Of a stretch of 12,618 nt of DNA, positions 1-7,606 are shown piece after piece (the first letter of the stretch is position 1; each line of letters opens with the position of its first letter). The translations under genes and the position numbers were made by a program. Below the pieces are notes generated by a model. That model was given only the letters and a program-made list of their open reading frames with translations. It had not been told where the DNA came from and did not search any database. Origin of the DNA: JASHVB01 sp049522565 (GTDB lineage Bacteria > Pseudomonadota > Alphaproteobacteria > Acetobacterales > Acetobacteraceae). The stretch lies in the NCBI GenBank assembly GCA_049522565.1, contig JBEKNT010000177.1, positions 1-12,618 on the forward strand, given 5' to 3'.

Positions 1-148
1 CGCTGGGTCGAGAGGCTAGGTTGCGGCGCCCTGGTGTTCAAGCGCTGGGTTGACGCTGCAATCCGCCCAGCGCCATCGTAGCCGATTCGACGAGCAGCCT
101 CGCTTCGCCGGTCAGGTGCCGGGAAGATCATCAGAGCGGGAGACGGTG

Positions 149-1399
149 GTGAAAGCAGAAGCGATTGGACTATCGGCGTCTCGATTGGCGCGCGTGGACA
201 AGGTGATGACGCGCCGCTACGTCGATAGCGGCCGCCTGCCAGGACTGCTGACCATGGTCTACCGGCGTGGCCAACTCGCCCATACCGGGATGGCGGGCCA
301 CATCGACCTCGAACGCGGCGAGCGGATGCGGGAGGACGCGATCTTTCGCATCTATTCCATGAGCAAGCCGATCACGTCGGTGGCGCTGATGATGCTGGCC
401 GAGGAAGGCCTGATCGGCCTGGACGACGATGTGGCGACGCACATTCCGTCGTGGAAGAATCTCGGGGTTTACGCCACCGGCGTTCCGGCCATCGTGCCCG
501 CCGGACCGACACCCTTCATGACGACACCGGTCAAGCGGCCAATGAAGGTTGTAGACCTGGTGACGCACACCTCCGGCCTGACCTACGGCTTCATGAACCG
601 CACCAACGTCGATGGCGCATACCGCCGGGCGCTTGTGGCCGACTACAATACCGCAGGCGGCCTCGACGCGATGATCGAGCAATTGTCGGCTATCCCGCTG
701 GAGTTCTCGCCGGGGACGGCGTGGAACTACTCCGTGTCGATCGACGTGATGGGCTACCTCGTGCAGCAGCTCAGCGGCATGAGTTTCGGAGACTTCCTGC
801 GCACCCGGCTGTTCGAGCCACTTGGCATGACCGACACCGCCTTCTGGTGCCCGCCGGAGAAGCTCGACCGCTTCGCATCCTGCTACCAACCCAAAGACGG
901 CGGCGGGTTGAAGCTGCAAGACGATGCGGGCAACAGCAGATACGCCGAACCGCCCAGCCTGGAGTCCGGCGGGGGCGGCCTGGTATCGACCGCGCACGAC
1001 TACCTGCGGTTCTGCCGGATGATGCTGCATGGCGGAACGCTGGACGGCGTGCAGATCCTGAGCCCGAAGACCGTCGCGTTGTTCAGCTTGAATCATCTGC
1101 CCGACAACCAGGAACTGGCAGACATGGCGCCGCCCGGCCTGTTCAGCGAGGCCGGCTATTCGGGCATCGGTTTCTCGATCGGCTGCGGGGTGAACATCAA
1201 CGTCGCCAAGACCCGCCTGCCAGGCACGCTGGGCGAGTTCTTCTGGGGCGGCGCGGCTTCCACTGCCTTCTGGATCGACCCGAAGGAAGAACTCGCAGTG
1301 GTGTTCATGACTCAGGTCATGGGCAGCGACGTCCGTCTGACGCTCCGCCGCGATCTGCGAACGCTGGTCTACTCGGCGATGACGGAGTCGTACGCGTAG
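149..1399 (+). CDS. Serine hydrolase, beta-lactamase (class C/EstB-like) family
   Basis: Probably an esterase or related hydrolase of the serine beta-lactamase/penicillin-binding fold; the substrate cannot be told from sequence. With the GTG start at 149 it is 416 residues, normal for the family. The S-x-x-K nucleophile motif is SMSK at about residues 70-73, in the stretch FRIYSMSKPITS. The second motif is the Tyr in WNYSVS at about 194. The third motif is WGG at about 366-368 (FFWGGAAST), where true beta-lactamases have KTG; this replacement is typical of EstB-like esterases. HTSGLTYG and LFEPLGM are further family signatures. The frame is open upstream to a TTG at 50, but GGGAG at 138-142 sits 6 bases before GTG 149 and homology begins soon after, so I prefer 149 (146 also possible). 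No signal peptide is visible, so it is probably cytoplasmic. It stands alone, convergent with the PIN remnant. The family call is firm, the specificity unknown. Confidence 0.9.
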   Translation: MKAEAIGLSASRLARVDKVMTRRYVDSGRLPGLLTMVYRRGQLAHTGMAGHIDLERGERMREDAIFRIYSMSKPITSVALMMLAEEGLIGLDDDVATHIPSWKNLGVYATGVPAIVPAGPTPFMTTPVKRPMKVVDLVTHTSGLTYGFMNRTNVDGAYRRALVADYNTAGGLDAMIEQLSAIPLEFSPGTAWNYSVSIDVMGYLVQQLSGMSFGDFLRTRLFEPLGMTDTAFWCPPEKLDRFASCYQPKDGGGLKLQDDAGNSRYAEPPSLESGGGGLVSTAHDYLRFCRMMLHGGTLDGVQILSPKTVALFSLNHLPDNQELADMAPPGLFSEAGYSGIGFSIGCGVNINVAKTRLPGTLGEFFWGGAASTAFWIDPKEELAVVFMTQVMGSDVRLTLRRDLRTLVYSAMTESYA

Positions 1400-1412
1400 C
1401 AGCAACCGGCGG

Positions 1413-1724
1413 CTACGCCTCGCGAAACGGATTGGCCACCCGCACCCGACCTTCCAGCACGATCCCGTCCTGCATATCCTCCGACCACAGCGTGTCGCAC
1501 CCCGCATCCAGCGCCGAGGCGGCAATCATCGCGTCATAGACCGACAGGCCGTAGCGCTCGGCCAGCGCCAGTCCGGCGTCATGGATGTCCTCCGTGACGG
1601 GCCGCACCGGCAGCAGATCCCGAAACGTCCCCAGCATCGCCCGCGTCTCCGCCCAGGACAGCCGCATCTTGCGCCGCGCCACGTTGGCGACCTCGTTCAG
1701 CACCTGGACGCTGATCGTCCCGCC
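1413..1724 (-). pseudogene. Truncated PIN-domain (VapC-like) toxin remnant
   Basis: The frame reads GGTISVQVLNEVANVARRK and continues to SVYDAMIAASALDAGCDTLWSEDM, which matches the middle and C-terminal parts of a VapC-type PIN-domain ribonuclease. Three acidic positions of the PIN active site are present: Glu in VLNEV, Asp in YDAMIAA and Asp in SEDM. The first strand with the essential N-terminal Asp (usually DTNVLLY, some 35-40 residues upstream) is missing. An in-frame TGA at 1727-1725 lies directly before the first recognisable residues. The same frame upstream of that stop (ATG at 1835) encodes Arg/Cys-rich sequence with no PIN character, and I found no DTN-type motif in any frame up to ftsK. 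A GTG at 1703 could start a 96-residue product, but it would lack a metal ligand. No VapB antitoxin gene lies upstream. I read it as a dead toxin gene. Confidence 0.72.
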
Positions 1725-1900
1725 TCATGCGCGCCGTGCACGGCAACAGCATGTTCGCCGATGCAGTCCAAAACCGCACCCGCGGGCGAAACCGCCGAAA
1801 CCTGCCGTATTCGGTGTACTATTCGGCTCGGGCATGACGGAATTCGGCCCCCGAAATCCCTGTCCGGTCCCGCCCCCCACGCCGGCCGAACCAGCCGCGC

Positions 1901-4318
1901 TCAATCCTCGTCGTCGTCCCCGGTTCGCCGCACCAGCACCTCGCGCTTGCCCACGTGGTTGGCCGCTCCGACGATGCCTTCCTTCTCCATTTGCTCGATC
2001 AGCTTGGCCGCCCGGTTGTAGCCGATATTCAGGTGCCGCTGGATGAACGACGTGCTCGCCTTGCCCTCCCGAGCCACCACGGATACCGCCTGGTCGTACA
2101 GCCCCTTCTCGCCATCCCCGCCGCCACCGTACCCGCCAGACAGAGCCTCGCCCCGGTCGTCGCCCTCCGCCGGTTCCGTCACGTCTTCCACGTAGGCCGG
2201 CTCCCCCTGCTCGCGCAGGAACGCCACCACCTTCTCCACCTCCTCGTCCGAGACGAACGGCCCGTGCACACGCTGGATCCGCCCGCCCCCCTGCATGAAC
2301 AGCATGTCGCCCATCCCCAACAACTGTTCCGCCCCCTGCTCGCCCAGGATGGTGCGGCTGTCGAACTTGGAGATCACCTGGAAGCTGATGCGCGTCGGAA
2401 AGTTGGCCTTGATGGTGCCGGTGATCACGTCCACCGACGGCCGCTGCGTCGCCATGATCACGTGGATGCCCGCGGCGCGCGCCATCTGCGCCAGGCGCTG
2501 CACCGCTTGCTCGATCTCCTTCCCCGCCACCATCATCAGGTCGGCCATCTCATCGACCACTACGACGATCAGCGGCAGCGGTTCCAGCGCCAGCGGCACG
2601 TCCTCAAACGTGGGCCGGCTGGTGTCGGGATCGAAGCCGGTCTGCACGCGGCGGGTCACCACCTCGCCCCTGGCCCGGGCCTGCACCACGCGGTCGTTGT
2701 AGCCGGTCAGGTTGCGCACCCCGAGCTGGCTCATGGCGCGATAGCGCCGCTCCATCTCCCGCACGGTCCATTTCAGCGCGGTCACCGCCTTGGCCGGCTC
2801 CGTCACCACCGGCGCCATCAGATGCGGGATGCTGTCATAGGTCGACAGTTCCAGCATCTTCGGGTCGATCAGGATCAGCCGGCACTGGTCGGGCGACAGC
2901 CGATACAGCAGCGACAGGATCATCGCGTTGACCCCCACCGACTTGCCTGAGCCGGTGGTGCCCGCGATCATCAGATGCGGCATGCGCGACAGGTCGGCGA
3001 CGATGGCGGTGCCGCCGATATCCTTGCCCAGGGCCAACGCCAGCCGCCCGGGATGCTTCTGCACCTCGTCCGAGCCCAGCAACTCGCTCAAATACACCGT
3101 TTCCCGCTTGGCGTTCGGCACCTCGATACCGATGACATTGCGGCCGGGGACGGTGGCGATGCGCACCGCGGTCACCGACAGGCTGCGCGCGACATCGTCG
3201 GCCAGCCCGATGACCCGGGCGCTGCGGATACCCGGGGCGGGCTCCAGCTCATACAGCGTCACCACGGGGCCCGGGCGGATCTCCACGATGCTGCCCTGGA
3301 CGCCGTAATCCGACAGCACGGTCTCCAGCAACCGGGCGTTGGCTTGCAATGCTTCCTCGGACGGCCCGGACGTGGCACGCGCCGGCGCCGGCTTCAACAG
3401 GGAGAGCGGCGGAAAGCGCCAACCGGCATCGGGCAGCGGCAGCGGCGGCTGATGCGGCGGGGTCGGCCGCGGGGCGGGCTTGCGGACGGTGCGCACGGAA
3501 GCCGCCGCTATCGGTGCGTCGGGCTCGGGCGGCAGGCCGGAGGAGGCGGTGTCGGGCTCGCGGCGGACGATGGTGCCGGGGGCGGGCGCGTCCATGCCCG
3601 GCTCGCGGCGCAGGAAGTGGCTAAGCGAACCGGAGGCGCTGCCCATGCGATGGGCGCCGCGTATCAGTATCCCAGCGGCGCCGCGTCCGCCCACATAGGA
3701 GTAGCGGGCCGAGCGGCCGGCGAACCGCCAGGTAGCGCGCCACTCGGCCTTCTGGAGGCCGAGCGACGCCAGGGCCAGCAGCAGGGCCAGGGCGGCGCCG
3801 CCCATCCACGCGGCCACCGCGCCGAATGGTCCGAGCAAGCCGCTGCCGGCGCCCAGGGCCGCACGAGCCAGCAGGCTGCCGATCGCACCGCCCGGACCGG
3901 CGACGGTGGGCCAGGCGATTCCGTGCGGGATCGAGGCCGCGAGCATGGCGGCCAGCACCGGCAAGGCGGCGAGCATCGCCGCCAGTCGCGCCGCCATGCT
4001 GCCCAGCCCGCGATGCGAGCCGATCCGCCACGCCCAGGCCAGCAGCACCACGCCCGGCAGCAGCCCGGCCACGCCGAAGCCTTGCAGCAGGATGTCCGCC
4101 AGACCCGCCCCGACGGTGCCGGCCAGATTGCTCGGGTGGCGATCGGTGGCGGTGTTGAGCGAAGGGTCCCGCGGGTCGTAGCTGGCCAACGCGACCAGCA
4201 GGGCAAGGCCCAGCACGCCGAGCGCGAGCGCGCTCAGTTCCGCAGTGCGACGGCTCATCAGCGTCCGCAGCGCGGGGGAGGCGATGCGGCGGGTCTCGGC
4301 GGTGCTACGTGCGGCCAT
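1901..4318 (-). CDS. ftsK: DNA translocase FtsK
   Basis: Septum-anchored dsDNA pump that clears and aligns chromosome ends at division. It has 805 residues, shorter than E. coli FtsK because the linker is short. Four hydrophobic segments lie at about 27-46, 64-96, 108-130 and 148-188. A Pro/Ala-rich linker follows to about 310. The motor (about 320-700) has Walker A GTTGSGKS at 453-460 and Walker B LPLIVVVVDEMADLM at 581-595. Other signatures are ATQRPSVDVITGTIKANFPT (623-642) and the DSRTILGEQGAEQLLGMGDM segment (653-672). The C-terminal winged-helix gamma domain (about 739-797, YDQAVSVV...STSFIQRHLNIGYNRAAKLIEQME) is the part that reads polar sequences and contacts XerD in the family. The tail is acidic (DDDED). 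GGAGG at 4334-4330 lies 11 bases before the ATG. The crotonase gene is upstream on the same strand, 110 bp away and separated by a hairpin, so ftsK may have its own promoter. Confidence 0.97.
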   Translation of the reverse strand: MAARSTAETRRIASPALRTLMSRRTAELSALALGVLGLALLVALASYDPRDPSLNTATDRHPSNLAGTVGAGLADILLQGFGVAGLLPGVVLLAWAWRIGSHRGLGSMAARLAAMLAALPVLAAMLAASIPHGIAWPTVAGPGGAIGSLLARAALGAGSGLLGPFGAVAAWMGGAALALLLALASLGLQKAEWRATWRFAGRSARYSYVGGRGAAGILIRGAHRMGSASGSLSHFLRREPGMDAPAPGTIVRREPDTASSGLPPEPDAPIAAASVRTVRKPAPRPTPPHQPPLPLPDAGWRFPPLSLLKPAPARATSGPSEEALQANARLLETVLSDYGVQGSIVEIRPGPVVTLYELEPAPGIRSARVIGLADDVARSLSVTAVRIATVPGRNVIGIEVPNAKRETVYLSELLGSDEVQKHPGRLALALGKDIGGTAIVADLSRMPHLMIAGTTGSGKSVGVNAMILSLLYRLSPDQCRLILIDPKMLELSTYDSIPHLMAPVVTEPAKAVTALKWTVREMERRYRAMSQLGVRNLTGYNDRVVQARARGEVVTRRVQTGFDPDTSRPTFEDVPLALEPLPLIVVVVDEMADLMMVAGKEIEQAVQRLAQMARAAGIHVIMATQRPSVDVITGTIKANFPTRISFQVISKFDSRTILGEQGAEQLLGMGDMLFMQGGGRIQRVHGPFVSDEEVEKVVAFLREQGEPAYVEDVTEPAEGDDRGEALSGGYGGGGDGEKGLYDQAVSVVAREGKASTSFIQRHLNIGYNRAAKLIEQMEKEGIVGAANHVGKREVLVRRTGDDDED

Positions 4319-4392
4319 GCTTTGCGGAACCTCCGGCGCTGGCGCAACTATAGCCCGGAACCTACTGACAGATGAAGGACTTCCCGCAGGAT

Positions 4393-4423
4393 TACTCCCC
4401 CTTCCCTTGTGGGAGGGGGAGTA
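4393..4423. repeat. G/C-rich hairpin repeat between crotonase gene and ftsK
   Basis: Left arm TACTCCCCCTTCCC (4393-4406), loop TTGT, right arm GGGAGGGGGAGTA (4411-4423). The arms pair completely except for one bulged base. It begins six bases beyond the stop codon of the crotonase gene and could stabilise or end that transcript, but no T-run follows on either strand, so it is not a standard intrinsic terminator. The core CCCTTGTGGGAGGGGG recurs in the inverted pair at 10740-10832, which marks it as a dispersed repeat and not only a local terminator. Confidence 0.75.
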
Positions 4424-4428
4424 TCTCG

Positions 4429-5235
4429 CTACGGCGTGTCTAACGTATCGAGCGTGGGCAGCCGGTAGCGGTCCTGCGGGTCGTCCCAGCCCTTGAACCG
4501 CGGCGGCCGTTTCTCCGCGAAGGCCGCGCGCGACTCCATCAAATCGCTTTTCGCCCCATGCTCGTGCAACGCCGCGGCCAGCCGCCGCTGATCAGCCGAT
4601 GGCGCAGGCCTCATGGCGCGCATCATTGCAACCGTGTTGACGCGCGACGCCGGCGGCAGGGTCAGCAGGTGCTCGGCCATGGCAAGCGCGCTGGGCAGCA
4701 GGTCGTCCGGATCCACCAGGCGGTTGAGGAACCCCAATTCATGGAATCGCTCGGCGGTGAACCGGAAGCCGAGCGCCATCTCCATTGCGACGGGAAACGG
4801 CAGGTTGGCGAGGTGGCCGTGGTTGTAGCCCCCGAGCAACCAGCGCTTGGCTTCGGAGACCTCGAAGACGGCGCCGCGGACGGCGACGCGCAGGTCGGTG
4901 CGCTCGACCAGCATGAACCCGCCGCCCATGGCGAAGCCGTTGACCGCGGCGATCACCGGCTTTTCCAGGACGCCGGACATGAACGGGTCCTCGATCGCCG
5001 GCCGGCGTCCGCCGGGGGCGCCGTTCTGCAGCGACTCCTTCATGTCCTCGCCGGCGCAGAAGGCGCGGCCGGCGCCGGTGAAGATGGCGACCTCCAGGTC
5101 ATTATCGTGGCGGAACGCAGTCCAGGTCTCGGCGAGCCGGGTGCGCAGCTCCTGGTTGAGCGCGTTGAGGCGCTCGGGGCGGTTCATCCGGACGACCAGG
5201 ATCTGGCCGTGGCGTTCGGTTTCGACGACCTGCAT
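4429..5235 (-). CDS. Enoyl-CoA hydratase/isomerase (crotonase) family protein
   Basis: Crotonase-fold enzyme acting on an acyl-CoA, 268 residues, the usual family length. The N-terminal strand is VETERHGQILVVRMNRPERLNALN. The CoA/oxyanion-hole segment is FTGAGRAFCAGEDMK at 52-66, and the second oxyanion loop is VNGFAMGGG at 98-106. By alignment to rat enoyl-CoA hydratase, the second catalytic Glu (Glu164) is present as Glu128 in EVSEAKRWLL. The first (Glu144, in GGGCEL) is Met108 here (GGGFML); the 20-residue spacing matches exactly. Simple hydratase activity is therefore doubtful, and an isomerase, dehydratase or other crotonase reaction is as likely. AAGGAG lies shortly before ATG 5235 (AGAAGGAGTCCTCC-ATG). 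It is divergent from the flavin monooxygenase gene over a 183-bp gap, which suggests but does not prove a shared pathway. No gene symbol is justified. Confidence 0.9.
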   Translation of the reverse strand: MQVVETERHGQILVVRMNRPERLNALNQELRTRLAETWTAFRHDNDLEVAIFTGAGRAFCAGEDMKESLQNGAPGGRRPAIEDPFMSGVLEKPVIAAVNGFAMGGGFMLVERTDLRVAVRGAVFEVSEAKRWLLGGYNHGHLANLPFPVAMEMALGFRFTAERFHELGFLNRLVDPDDLLPSALAMAEHLLTLPPASRVNTVAMMRAMRPAPSADQRRLAAALHEHGAKSDLMESRAAFAEKRPPRFKGWDDPQDRYRLPTLDTLDTP

Positions 5236-5418
5236 GGAGGACTCCTTCTGGCGCCGGCGAGCGCGGGCGCAAGGCTAGCAGGCGTGAACGGCTGGGCAAG
5301 CCGGCACGCAGTACCAGGATGACGATGACGTTCGCCACGACGGTGTTGTGCGTGTGCTTCGCAACCGGGCCAACCCACCGTAAGCTGCACCTCGTGGCGT
5401 CGGAGGAACGCGGGGACA
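5236..5418. promoter_or_regulatory. Divergent intergenic region (crotonase / flavin monooxygenase)
   Basis: This 183-bp gap between two divergently read genes must hold the promoters for both if neither is read from elsewhere. I could not find a convincing -35/-10 pair or a clear operator palindrome. Only the two Shine-Dalgarno sequences are evident: AAGGAG for the left gene, and GGAGG at 5402-5406 for the right gene. Confidence 0.4.
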
Positions 5419-6612
5419 ATGACCTCGATCGAGCTGTGGAATCATTGCGAGAATCCCTATCCGTTCGTGCCGGCCGAAGTGCTGGACGCGGCGCCGTCGG
5501 TACGCGCCAGCCTGCCCAACCGCTACTGCGAGCCGGAAATCGCGGCGCGCCTGTATGACGAGGTGTTCGAGGAATACCGCCTGTGCGACGAACTCGGCCT
5601 GCATATCGTCACCAACGAACATCACTCCGGCATCAACAACCTGTGGGCCGCGAGCCCGGTCATTACCGGCATCGTCGCGCGCATGACGCAGAAGGTGCGT
5701 ATCCTGTCGCTCGGCACGCTGATTACCGTGCGACCCGATCCGGTGCGGGTGGCGACCGAATACGCCACGATCGACGTGCTGAGCCGCGGCCGGCTGGACA
5801 TCGGCTTCGTCAAGTCGGGCGCGACCGAGATGGTCTCCGGCGACGCCAACCCGATGCGCATCCGCGAGCGCGAATGGGAAGCGATCGACCTGATCGAGAA
5901 GACGCTGACCAGCCATGACGGGCCATTCAGTTGGGAAGGCAAGTTCTTCTCCCACGCACACGTGAACATATGGCCGCGGCCGTGGCAGCAGCCGCGGCCG
6001 GAATTCTGGGCAGCGACGAGCGATCTGCCGACCTGCGCCGAACTGGGCCGGCGCGGCATGGTCAACACGCTGCTGTTCGGCGGCTACACGCGCACCAAGC
6101 AAGCCTATGACGCGTACAGGCGGGCGCGCGCCGAGGCGGGGATGCAGCCGCCCGGCGAGGACCGGTTTTCCTATATGGCTTTCTGCTATGTCGGCGACAC
6201 CGACGAAGAAGCGCTGCGGGTCGGACAGAAAATCCCCTGGTTCCTCACCGTGAGCATGAAGAGCATGCCGCAGATGTCGAAGTTCCAGCCCGGGCAAATC
6301 CCGCCCGAGATGGCGCCGGCGGCCTGGCGCGGCGGCGTATCCAAGCGCCCGACCGATCTCAGCGTGCCGGCGTTGATTGCGCAGGGCCAGATGTTCGCCG
6401 GCAACCCGGATACGGTGGTGCGGCAGATCAAGGAATTCCGCCGTCGCGTGCGCGGCGTGGGACGCATCATCATGATGACGCGACAGGGTCTGGTGACTCA
6501 CGCGGAAGCGCAGAAGAGCTTTACCCGTGTGGCGCGCGAGGTGCTGCCGCAACTGCAAGACCTGGAACCGATCGAGGCGCCCGAGACAGCCGCCGAGGGA
6601 GTGCGCGCATGA
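5419..6612 (+). CDS. LLM class flavin-dependent oxidoreductase (bacterial luciferase-like monooxygenase)
   Basis: TIM-barrel monooxygenase that uses reduced FMN (or F420 in some branches) and O2; the substrate is unknown. At 397 residues it is near full length for the luciferase-like family. Family signatures are NEHH at 66-69 after ELGLHIVT, then LSLGTLITVRPDPVRVATEYATIDVLSRGR at about 97-124, and LDIGFVKSG, GRRGMVNTLLFGG and the C-terminal FAGNPDTVVRQI. GGAGG at 5402-5406 precedes ATG 5419 by 12 bases. The last codons overlap the next start (ATGA at 6609-6612), so it heads a translationally coupled cluster with a 63-codon ORF, an alpha/beta hydrolase and a protein of unknown family. No dedicated flavin reductase is in the window, so reduced flavin would have to come from elsewhere. 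Family certain, reaction not. Confidence 0.95.
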   Translation: MTSIELWNHCENPYPFVPAEVLDAAPSVRASLPNRYCEPEIAARLYDEVFEEYRLCDELGLHIVTNEHHSGINNLWAASPVITGIVARMTQKVRILSLGTLITVRPDPVRVATEYATIDVLSRGRLDIGFVKSGATEMVSGDANPMRIREREWEAIDLIEKTLTSHDGPFSWEGKFFSHAHVNIWPRPWQQPRPEFWAATSDLPTCAELGRRGMVNTLLFGGYTRTKQAYDAYRRARAEAGMQPPGEDRFSYMAFCYVGDTDEEALRVGQKIPWFLTVSMKSMPQMSKFQPGQIPPEMAPAAWRGGVSKRPTDLSVPALIAQGQMFAGNPDTVVRQIKEFRRRVRGVGRIIMMTRQGLVTHAEAQKSFTRVAREVLPQLQDLEPIEAPETAAEGVRA

Positions 6613-6800
6613 GGTGGTCATCGCCGCCCGGCGACATGCCGGCGGAAGCGCCGCCCAACGCCATCCTGGCCGAAGCGCTGCCCAACATCGTGGCGGCCGA
6701 CGGGCCGCCATCATCGTTTTTCCTGCGGGCGCGCAGCAGCACCGTGAATGACGCGCATGCTGCGGCTATGACGAAACGCACGGTCGGCGCAGGCACATGA
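6609..6800 (+). CDS. Hypothetical 63-residue protein, coupled at both ends
   Basis: The ATG at 6609 overlaps the monooxygenase stop (ATGA). Its own TGA at 6798-6800 overlaps the ATG of the alpha/beta hydrolase (ATGA at 6797-6800). Third codon positions are mostly G or C, as in the flanking genes, so coding is plausible, though a high-GC genome gives this easily. The product begins MRWSSPPGDMPAEAPPNAIL, is rich in Ala and Pro, and has a basic C-terminal part (MTKRTVGAGT). It has no membrane segment, no Cys pair and no motif that I recognise. It may be a real small protein, or a spacer frame that carries ribosomes from one enzyme gene to the next. Confidence 0.45.
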   Translation: MRWSSPPGDMPAEAPPNAILAEALPNIVAADGPPSSFFLRARSSTVNDAHAAAMTKRTVGAGT

Positions 6801-7594
6801 CCACGATGCGGGCCGGTCTCCTGGAGTTGGAGGTGCTGCGCCGGGGCGAGGGCCGGCCGATCCTGCTGATCCATGGCGTCAACCCGGTCAGTCCTCGCGC
6901 GCCGTTCGTCGATCGGCTGGCGCGGCATGGTGAGATTATCGCGCCGTCGCATCCCGGCTTCGGCGCCTCGTCGCGACCGGGCGATTTCGATACGATGTAC
7001 GATCTTGTCAACCTGTACCACGACGTGCTGGACGCGATTCCCGCGCCCGCTGCCAGCGTCGTGGGTTTCGGCTTCGGCGGCTGGATTGCCGCCGAACTCG
7101 CGGTGGCCGGGGCACGGAAAATCGATCGGTTGGTGCTGGTGGATCCTGTTGGCATCAAGATCAGCGGCAGAGAGGTGCGTGACATCGTGCACTTCTTCAA
7201 CACCGATCCCGCGGAACTGCATCGGCGCGCCTGGCATGACCCGGGGCGCCGGCCGGACGGGGTGTACGGATTGGGTTGGCAGGCGACCATCAGCGACGCG
7301 ATGAGTGATGCGGAGATGGTGACGCTTGCGCGGAACTGGGACGCCTTGTGCGTGTATGGGTGGAAGCCGCACATGTTCAATCCGCAGCTTGCCTGGTGGC
7401 TGCGCCGGATCGCGGTGCCGACGCTGGTGCTGTGGGGCGCCTCCGATCGCATCGTGACGCCGGATTACGGCCGCGCCTATGCGCAACGGATTCCCGGCGC
7501 GACGTTTCGGGTCATCCCGGCGGCCGGCCACCACCCGGACCTGGAGCAACCAGAGGCGTTTGTTGAACATGTCGCTGCTTTCATCGATACGTAA
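6797..7594 (+). CDS. Alpha/beta hydrolase-fold protein with Gly at the nucleophile position
   Basis: 265 residues with the standard alpha/beta hydrolase layout. The oxyanion-hole strand is LLIHGVNP (about 23-30). HPGFGASSRPGDF follows, then the nucleophile elbow VVGFGFGGWIAAELA at 88-102. The G-x-S-x-G serine is replaced by Gly92 (codon GGC at 7070-7072). The acid Asp217 in WGASDRIVTPD and the His245/246 pair in AAGHHPDLEQPE are kept, so the fold is intact while the usual nucleophile is absent. It may be a non-hydrolytic member, use another residue, or act as a lyase or binding protein. Its ATG overlaps the stop of the preceding 63-codon ORF, and the next gene starts 12 bases after its end, so it belongs to the monooxygenase cluster. 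Fold call firm, activity open. Confidence 0.92.
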   Translation: MTTMRAGLLELEVLRRGEGRPILLIHGVNPVSPRAPFVDRLARHGEIIAPSHPGFGASSRPGDFDTMYDLVNLYHDVLDAIPAPAASVVGFGFGGWIAAELAVAGARKIDRLVLVDPVGIKISGREVRDIVHFFNTDPAELHRRAWHDPGRRPDGVYGLGWQATISDAMSDAEMVTLARNWDALCVYGWKPHMFNPQLAWWLRRIAVPTLVLWGASDRIVTPDYGRAYAQRIPGATFRVIPAAGHHPDLEQPEAFVEHVAAFIDT

Positions 7595-7606
7595 GGTTCG
7601 CAAGCC

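Noticed and set aside
170..1525. Long minus-strand open frame opposite the serine hydrolase
   Set aside because: Arg/His-rich translation with no family character, fully antisense to a gene with intact catalytic motifs; an effect of high GC.
1725..1833. 37-codon minus-strand ORF directly before the PIN remnant as a possible antitoxin
   Set aside because: The Gly/Cys/Arg-rich product has no VapB features, and no ribosome site precedes ATG 1835.
1842..1854. Small hairpin TTCGG-CCC-CCGAA downstream of ftsK as a terminator
   Set aside because: Only a 5-bp stem with no T-run; too weak to call.
2975..4375. Long plus-strand open frame opposite ftsK
   Set aside because: Gly/Arg/Gln-rich shadow translation, antisense to the well-conserved FtsK.
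5275..6714. 479-codon minus-strand frame opposite the flavin monooxygenase
   Set aside because: His/Arg-rich translation without motifs, antisense to a certain gene; typical third-position GC artefact.
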